Shown: positions 58,601 to 64,000 of the stretch, piece after piece
How positions within the stretch are numbered: the first letter of the stretch is position 1
Layout of the letters: each line of letters begins with the position of its first letter
Assembly (NCBI GenBank): GCA_001510575.1
Contig: LNGK01000008.1
Span: 4,474,981-4,538,980, forward strand
Origin: Knoxdaviesia capensis
Lineage: Eukaryota; Ascomycota; Sordariomycetes; Microascales; Gondwanamycetaceae
Reading direction: 5' to 3'
Length of the DNA stretch: 64,000 nucleotides
Program-made: the position numbers and the translations under genes
The notes under the pieces: generated by a model
Databases searched by the model: none
Seen by the model: only the letters and a program-made list of their open reading frames with translations
What the model was told of the DNA's origin: nothing

Positions 58601-59495
58601 ACACGTGGTGGCCCATCATATTTACAATCGGACGGCGCGGAACACTTTGCATGCGTTTCCACCAAGGTTCGTGCTCCGGACCGGAGGGCAATAATAATGG
58701 CAGCCACGTATATTTGCCCTAATTTCCTGTTACGTTAGATATTGCCAGCTACTCAGGACCAAGAAAACACTCCACGTCGGTATTATAAGTCTACCCGCGT
58801 ATTACAAATAACGTGGATGGGCGTGGTAATTGATGGTATTCTGAAAACGCCCAGGGGATTCAACATTATGGGGGGCATTATATGTAACATCGAGTGTATA
58901 GTAGAGATAGGGCTTTGTGTATTGGAGGCGTCTAGTCCGTTTCGTCATCGGTTAATTCCACGCAACCACGTTGTGTCGGCATATACGACCGCCCGTGACG
59001 GAGGGAGAAGGAAAACTTGGTTCCAGAGGTGCGATGTGGTGATATGATACTCGATTTAGAAGAGCTGTCTATACTTCACCAGTCTATGATGCAGATACGA
59101 CGTACGTTCTGACAGAGCTGGATATACCATGGCAATTAAGGAGGATGGATATACACGTAGTTACATTGCCGTATTTATTTCTTTGAATGTCGAGAGACAG
59201 ATGGACGTGGACAGCTTCCGAAGGAGGGAAAAATTGTAATACAACCAAAACATCATTCTTTTTAGAGTAGAACATTAGAAAAGGAACCATTTTAAAATGA
59301 CAAAAATGAACAGGAAGCACAACACGAACAGCACCATTTACATAGACCAAAGCAAAGAAAGACAGATAACTGAAGAAGGGCCGTAGGATACAGAGAAAAC
59401 AGAGAATCTGAAAAAGCCACACCGATGCCATCACCAAACAACCACAACTCACAATCCCCTCCTCCCTAAACACAAAAGAAGAACACAGACGGCGC

Positions 59496-61707
59496 CTAAG
59501 CAAAGTTATCGCTGCGATCAACCCAAATATCCTCGAGCTCCGCAAAGCTCTGGAAATGGATCGGCCGGTGCTGGTCGGCGTAGAACGCCATCGGCGTGTC
59601 CATCTTGACGCGCACCGCGCGCTTCTCCAGCCCCGCGAACGCGCTGCCCATGAAGCTGTAGTTCCACTTGTCCAGCTCCGGCACCAGGAAGAAGCCGCGG
59701 AACCGCGGGCTGAGCAGCAGCTTGCGCTTGACGCCCATCGCCGTGGTGAAGCCCTGCGGCTGGTCGCTCCCCAGGTCGCGGTTGTCGACGCCCCATTTGT
59801 AGCCGGCGGGCGTCAGGCCCCACGCCGAGAGCGACACGCTGCCGGGCGTGAACGCCACCGACACCGTGATCGAGGCCTCGCGGCTCCACTGCGCCTCGTG
59901 CTGGTCGGTCATGCGCGCGTGCTGCGTCACGTCGGCCGCCGACATGTACGGCAGCTCGTTGCCGGCCACCGTGTGGATCACGCCCAGCAGCTCCATGCCG
60001 TCGAGGAACTCGTGGTGCGGGAGCTGCTGCGGCAGCTGCACGTTGCGCAGGCCGCCGATCTGCGGTACCATGGCGATGCAGCGGATTTCCTTGACCAGCC
60101 CGTTGGTGTCCGGCGCCGATACACCGTACAGGTATCCGGCGACCTGCACGCGCAGGTCCGCGATCGTGATGAAGCGCTTCAGGATGTTGTTCGGCATCAC
60201 GTACGTGATGCTGTCGTCCGAGTCGCTGTCGACCGACGACACGTAGATGTTGTTGGAGCGGTTGCGCAGGTTGGACGTGGCAATCGCGCGTGTGCGCCAC
60301 TCGGTTTTGGACGCAAACGTCGTTTGCTCAAACTGCGACGTCGTCGTCACGATAATCTCCTCGCCGTGCACGTTCTGCGTCTTCGTGGTCACCGCTGTGA
60401 GCTGCTGCTGCTCCTGTTGCTGCTTCTCAATCTCCGCCGCCTGCTGGCGCTGCATCGACGGCGCCGAGATCTCCATACCCAGGATGATGTCGCGCACTTC
60501 GCTCGTCGTGAGACTCGACACGTTGACGCTGTTCTTCTTGCCGTAGTCGTGCAGGATGAGATCGCGCAGCTGCGTCTCGACCTTGATCCAGTCTTCATCC
60601 GTCAACGACGGCCAGATCTGGTGATCCTGCGTGATGACCGTCTTGTCGGGCCGCAGAATCAGCTTGGTCTTGTCCATGTTCACGTGCAGCGCACGCAGAA
60701 TCAGCACCAGACGCGAGAAGGCCGTGTACGACGAAATCGACTTGAGCCAGTCGTCATACAAGTTGAACAGCACCATCTGCGGCTCCGTGGCCCGCAGAAT
60801 CATGTCTCCCAGCTTTTCGACCTTCATGGCCGCCTGGAACGGCAACTGCAGCTCAGACGCGCGGATCGAAATGTTGGGGAAATCCAGCAGATGCACCTCG
60901 AGGGGATCCAAAAGACCCTTGCGCGTGACAATCAGCTGCTTCGGCTGTTCTTCCGCCGGCAGAGACCGGATCAGTGCCGCTACTTCCTCGGCCGTCTTCC
61001 ACTTCGCGAGCTGGCCAAGACGCTTCTGGCCCGCCCAAACACTGGTGTGGATGATCTTGAGGAACAGCTGGCCGGTTCGCGGGTTGAAGATGAAGATGGC
61101 ACCATTGATGGGCTTGGTGGTCAAGTTGCCTTCGAAGGTCTTGTGGATCGTCACACGGTACACGTTGGTGTCGTCGATGAACAGCTGCGTCTGGTTGCTG
61201 AACAGCTCCGAGTAGTTCTGGGAGTTGAGGAACTCCTGGTTGCTTTCCGACGCATAAAGCTGCAGACCCTTGCGGATACGCTCGCGGAGAACGTACAAAG
61301 CCGGGTTCGCTTTCATGATCTTGGCCATGGCCTGCTGCATGAGAATCTTGAGGCCAGGGAAGTACATTCCGTAGGCCGAGTACAGGTTGTAGGCCAGATC
61401 AATGGCAATCATCAGACCAGTTGCCGAAGGGTAGATGCCGCTGTCAGTAGTGTAGTCGAGATACTTGGCACGGGTGTAACGGTCAATGTCGTGCGAGTCG
61501 TAGTCTCCGTACCGCAGTTGTACATCAATCCAGAACTTGTTGGTGGTGATCGACTCAATGGTGTCCTTGGAGTCGTACAACAGAGACGGCCGCGTCACGT
61601 TCCACTTGTTACTGGCGAACAATAGAATATCGGCACACGAGCTGTTCATCTTGTACGACTTTCTCGGGTGGATGGTCTCCTTCTGCACCATTTCAATGCC
61701 CAGCGAC

Positions 61708-61745
<38 letters not shown>

Positions 61746-64000
61746 CACCGACTCGTGGATCTTCTGCCACAAATGGGCTCGGAAGATCTGGATGAGCGAG
61801 ATCTTGAGCGTGGGGATCTTGCCGTGGAGGAAGATACCAGTCAAATCCAGCTGCACCTGGAAACCCACGTACACGTTGGCACGGTTGATGGTGGGCGACC
61901 ACCAGAGCGTGAAGCGACGGTTGGGAATCTGGTTGAGACCTGACCGCTGGGCATTGGTCAGCTTCTTGAACTTCATCGACTCTTCGAATCCGGAAGCCTT
62001 CTCCCAGAAGAGTCCCTCCCATGACGGGAAGCCCGTGGCCTTGAACAAAGTGTGCTCGAGAATCGTCTCGACGTTTCCGAGAGCCTGGATAACATCGGTA
62101 CGGTACGCGTTGAGATTCCACAGCTTGCCATCGTGGCGCTGGCTGGTCCACCAGAACGGATTGTTCTTCATCAGCTGGTAGATCTTGAACTCCGACCGCG
62201 TGCGGTATCCCTTGTCAAAACTGAGCGTGCTGCGATCCTTCTGGAAGAGTGTATTGATACGAGGCAGGCCACGGTCCCAGCTATCCTCCAGATCTTCAAG
62301 CGTCAGACGGCGGTTCTGTTGACTGGCTTCCAGACGCTTCTGCGAGTACTCCGTCCACACACGCTGGGAGTCAATGAACTCGGCCTCCCATGGGATGATG
62401 TAACGGAAGATGTTTGGAATTAGCGTCTCTTCATCGTGAGTCATACCGGCGCGGTAGTGCGTAACACCGGTATCAGTCTGCTTAGACCACCGCTTGTCAC
62501 TGGCTGGAATGAGAATGTGGGAGCCTGACAACATGCCCAGGCCTCCCAGTTCCTTCGGCGTGTAGAACACTGCAGGAGGAAAACGAGACGGCATCTTCGA
62601 GTTCAAGCCAATCTTGACACGGGTCTGGATCTTGGTCTCACACTTGACAATCGTGTCGAGCAAACTGATCGTCGACACCGCGGCTTCACGGTAGTAGGTG
62701 AAGAGAGCAATCAGGGCCGTGTTCCACTTGTTCGCAATCTTGGTGAATGTAGTCGAACCAGAGGACATGAGAATCTGGCGGATGCGGTTGTTGAACTTCT
62801 GGATGTCCTCTTCCGTCACCTGCAAAAAGGCGTGGGCTGTGCGTTCTTTTGTGGTATTGTCAACCAGCGACCAGACCGAGTCCTTGACGGCAAACTCGTC
62901 GTTCTGATTCCGGCACTTCGGAAGCACGCGAACCTCAAAACCGCACATCGAGTACAGCAGGTTCGGGTTGTCACGGCTGTACACACTAACAAAGCTGTCG
63001 TCCCACTCGATGGTGGTGATCGATCGCGGCAGTCGGTTCTTCAGATCCCAGAACACAGCACGACCCAGGTTCACATCATGACGCATCAGGCGCATACGAC
63101 AGTCTCGTGGCCAACAACGTTTCGTCTTGTAGCCAATGACGTTCTCGAAGTTCGGATCAGGTTGCTCAGTGAGGAACCGCTGGATCAGGTCGCGAGACTC
63201 TTCGGCTGTGAACCGGAGTAGTACCCAGATCTTGTCAATGTACCGCGAATACAAACGGATGGGGTGGCGAGTCTCGGTTTCCTTGTCGCGGAATTGCAGG
63301 AAGCCATTGGGGTTTTGGGGAGGGCCGTCGATCTCGCTGGCACGCTGAGGACCGAGGAGAAGAAGATCGAGAACCAGACCGTAGTACTGGAAGACAAAGC
63401 CGGAGAACTGCAGTGCGCGGATCATTCCGTAGCTATTGACGTGATTCATGTCCTTGTACGTGAGCTGGACGTTGTTCTTGGCGGTGATGTAGTCCGCAAG
63501 ATTGTGGTCCATGATCAAGCGCAGAAGAGAATTGAGGAGTGTCAGCTCAACCTTCTCATACACCTTGGCCAGTTCGGTCTCGATCAGCACGGTACACTCG
63601 CCGTTGTCAGTTTCCCAAATGCGATCGAGATTGTTGATGGCTTGGGCCCACTTGTACACAAGGAGCGGGGGCACCTCCGAATCCGACGGCTTGATCCAAG
63701 CCGGGAAAAGGTGACGTTGGTCAGCTTGATACCAGAGGTACTGATCAAGGTAGGCATCGCTGATCTTCTCCATCGGCTCAATATCGTACACCGGGTTGAT
63801 GGTGTTGTAGTTGTCGTTCATGTCGATACTGACTTCCTTGAAGGCACGCTGGGTGAGGAGGAAACGCTTGATGCGCTCCAAAGTGGTTCCGGGGCTGTCG
63901 TAGGCCTGCTCGATCAGGGCAAGCTCTTCACGCTGGCTCTGGTTGAGGCGACCCTTGACCGAGTACGATTCACGAAGACGCTCGAGAGCAAGAATGAGAA
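59496..64000 (-). CDS. prp8: pre-mRNA splicing factor PRP8, C-terminal part (5' end outside window)
   Basis: One open frame of about 1,500 codons without introns, running off the right edge (in frame from about 63998: LILALERLRESYSVKGRLNQ) and ending NFA-stop at 59496. Prp8 is the central U5 snRNP protein that scaffolds the spliceosome active site. Visible parts in order: reverse-transcriptase-like and linker regions (from about 63880 down), endonuclease-like region (WWSPTINRANVYVGFQVQLD and KIPTLKISLIQIFRAHLWQK near 61900-61760), RNase H-like domain (TTKPINGAIFIFNPRTGQLF near 61110), and the C-terminal JAB1/MPN domain (ISDLR-type IADLRVQVAGYLYGVSAPD, ELLGVIHT, ASITVSVAFTPGS). The segment is uninterrupted, so no Prp8 intein lies in it. 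A Gln-rich linker (60480-60400) separates the last two domains. Confidence 0.98.

Larger units (their letters stand above)
46102..59495. other. 13.4-kb gene desert
   Basis: No ORF with a recognisable domain; the longest (52563-53258, 50728-51309, 53716-54273, all +) have random-looking composition and lack introns or homology I can see. The first ~1 kb (46102-47100) is purine-rich on the plus strand and is probably the long leader and promoter of the Myb gene. Many microsatellites are present. The far right should contain the 3' UTR of PRP8. Confidence 0.6.

Noticed and set aside
59556..61625. 689-residue plus-strand ORF
   Set aside because: Antisense shadow of PRP8: Arg/Leu/His/Val-rich translation with no domain, open only because of the codon bias of the minus-strand gene.
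1..64000. CRISPR arrays, insertion sequences, bacterial operons
   Set aside because: None present; the window is eukaryotic nuclear DNA apart from the mitochondrial fragment.

Overview
The window is nuclear DNA of a filamentous ascomycete. Genes have short introns (about 50-200 bp, GTAAGN-type donors, GCTAAC-type branch sites, YAG acceptors), a HET-domain gene and a DUF4246 gene are present, and the housekeeping proteins look Eurotiales-like (Aspergillus/Penicillium relatives). The genus is inference. The first ~1.54 kb is different: AT-rich mitochondrial DNA reading cytochrome b with TGA as Trp, present twice in tandem and joined abruptly to nuclear DNA. It is most simply an assembly or cloning chimera.

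Layout. 1-1536: two head-to-tail cob fragments. 1622-2126: a decayed protein-kinase relic, then a 10-bp tandem repeat. 2463-4714 (-): DUF4246 gene. 4715-9029: gene-poor DNA with fold-back and palindromic sequences and one small hypothetical ORF (5848-6210, -). 9030-10429 (+): single-pass membrane protein with a Ser/Thr-rich stalk. 12322-14933 (+): HET-domain protein. 16519-17418 (+): Pex11-like peroxisomal protein. 17731-18404 (-): hemerythrin-like protein, with a possible upstream start that would add a presequence. 20483-34000 is a dense housekeeping block: eIF3c (-) and ISA2 (+) diverge; RPL7 (-) and RPS14 (+) diverge from a 445-bp promoter; RAD26 (-) and a ketopantoate-reductase-family gene (+) diverge. 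33989-44280 and 46102-59495 are two very long stretches without a recognisable gene, on either side of a His/Gln-rich Myb/SANT protein (44674-46101, -). 59496-64000 (-): the C-terminal ~1,500 codons of PRP8, running off the right edge.

Main observations. (1) Intron 2 of RPL7 appears to hold a C/D-box snoRNA with an 11-nt match to conserved 25S rRNA sequence and a closing stem; yeast RPL7A and RPL7B introns also host C/D snoRNAs for this rRNA region. (2) The RPL7/RPS14 promoter carries a long imperfect inverted repeat that shows the same sequence to both genes. (3) The Myb gene has a stop codon followed in frame by a Gln-rich ORF, and a 51-nt candidate intron would remove the stop. (4) The Myb gene sits between gene deserts of 10.3 and 13.4 kb.

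The genes do not form one pathway. The central block is ordinary growth machinery (translation, Fe-S assembly, transcription-coupled repair, splicing); the left part is more accessory in character. I found no CRISPR array, secondary-metabolite cluster or intact transposon.
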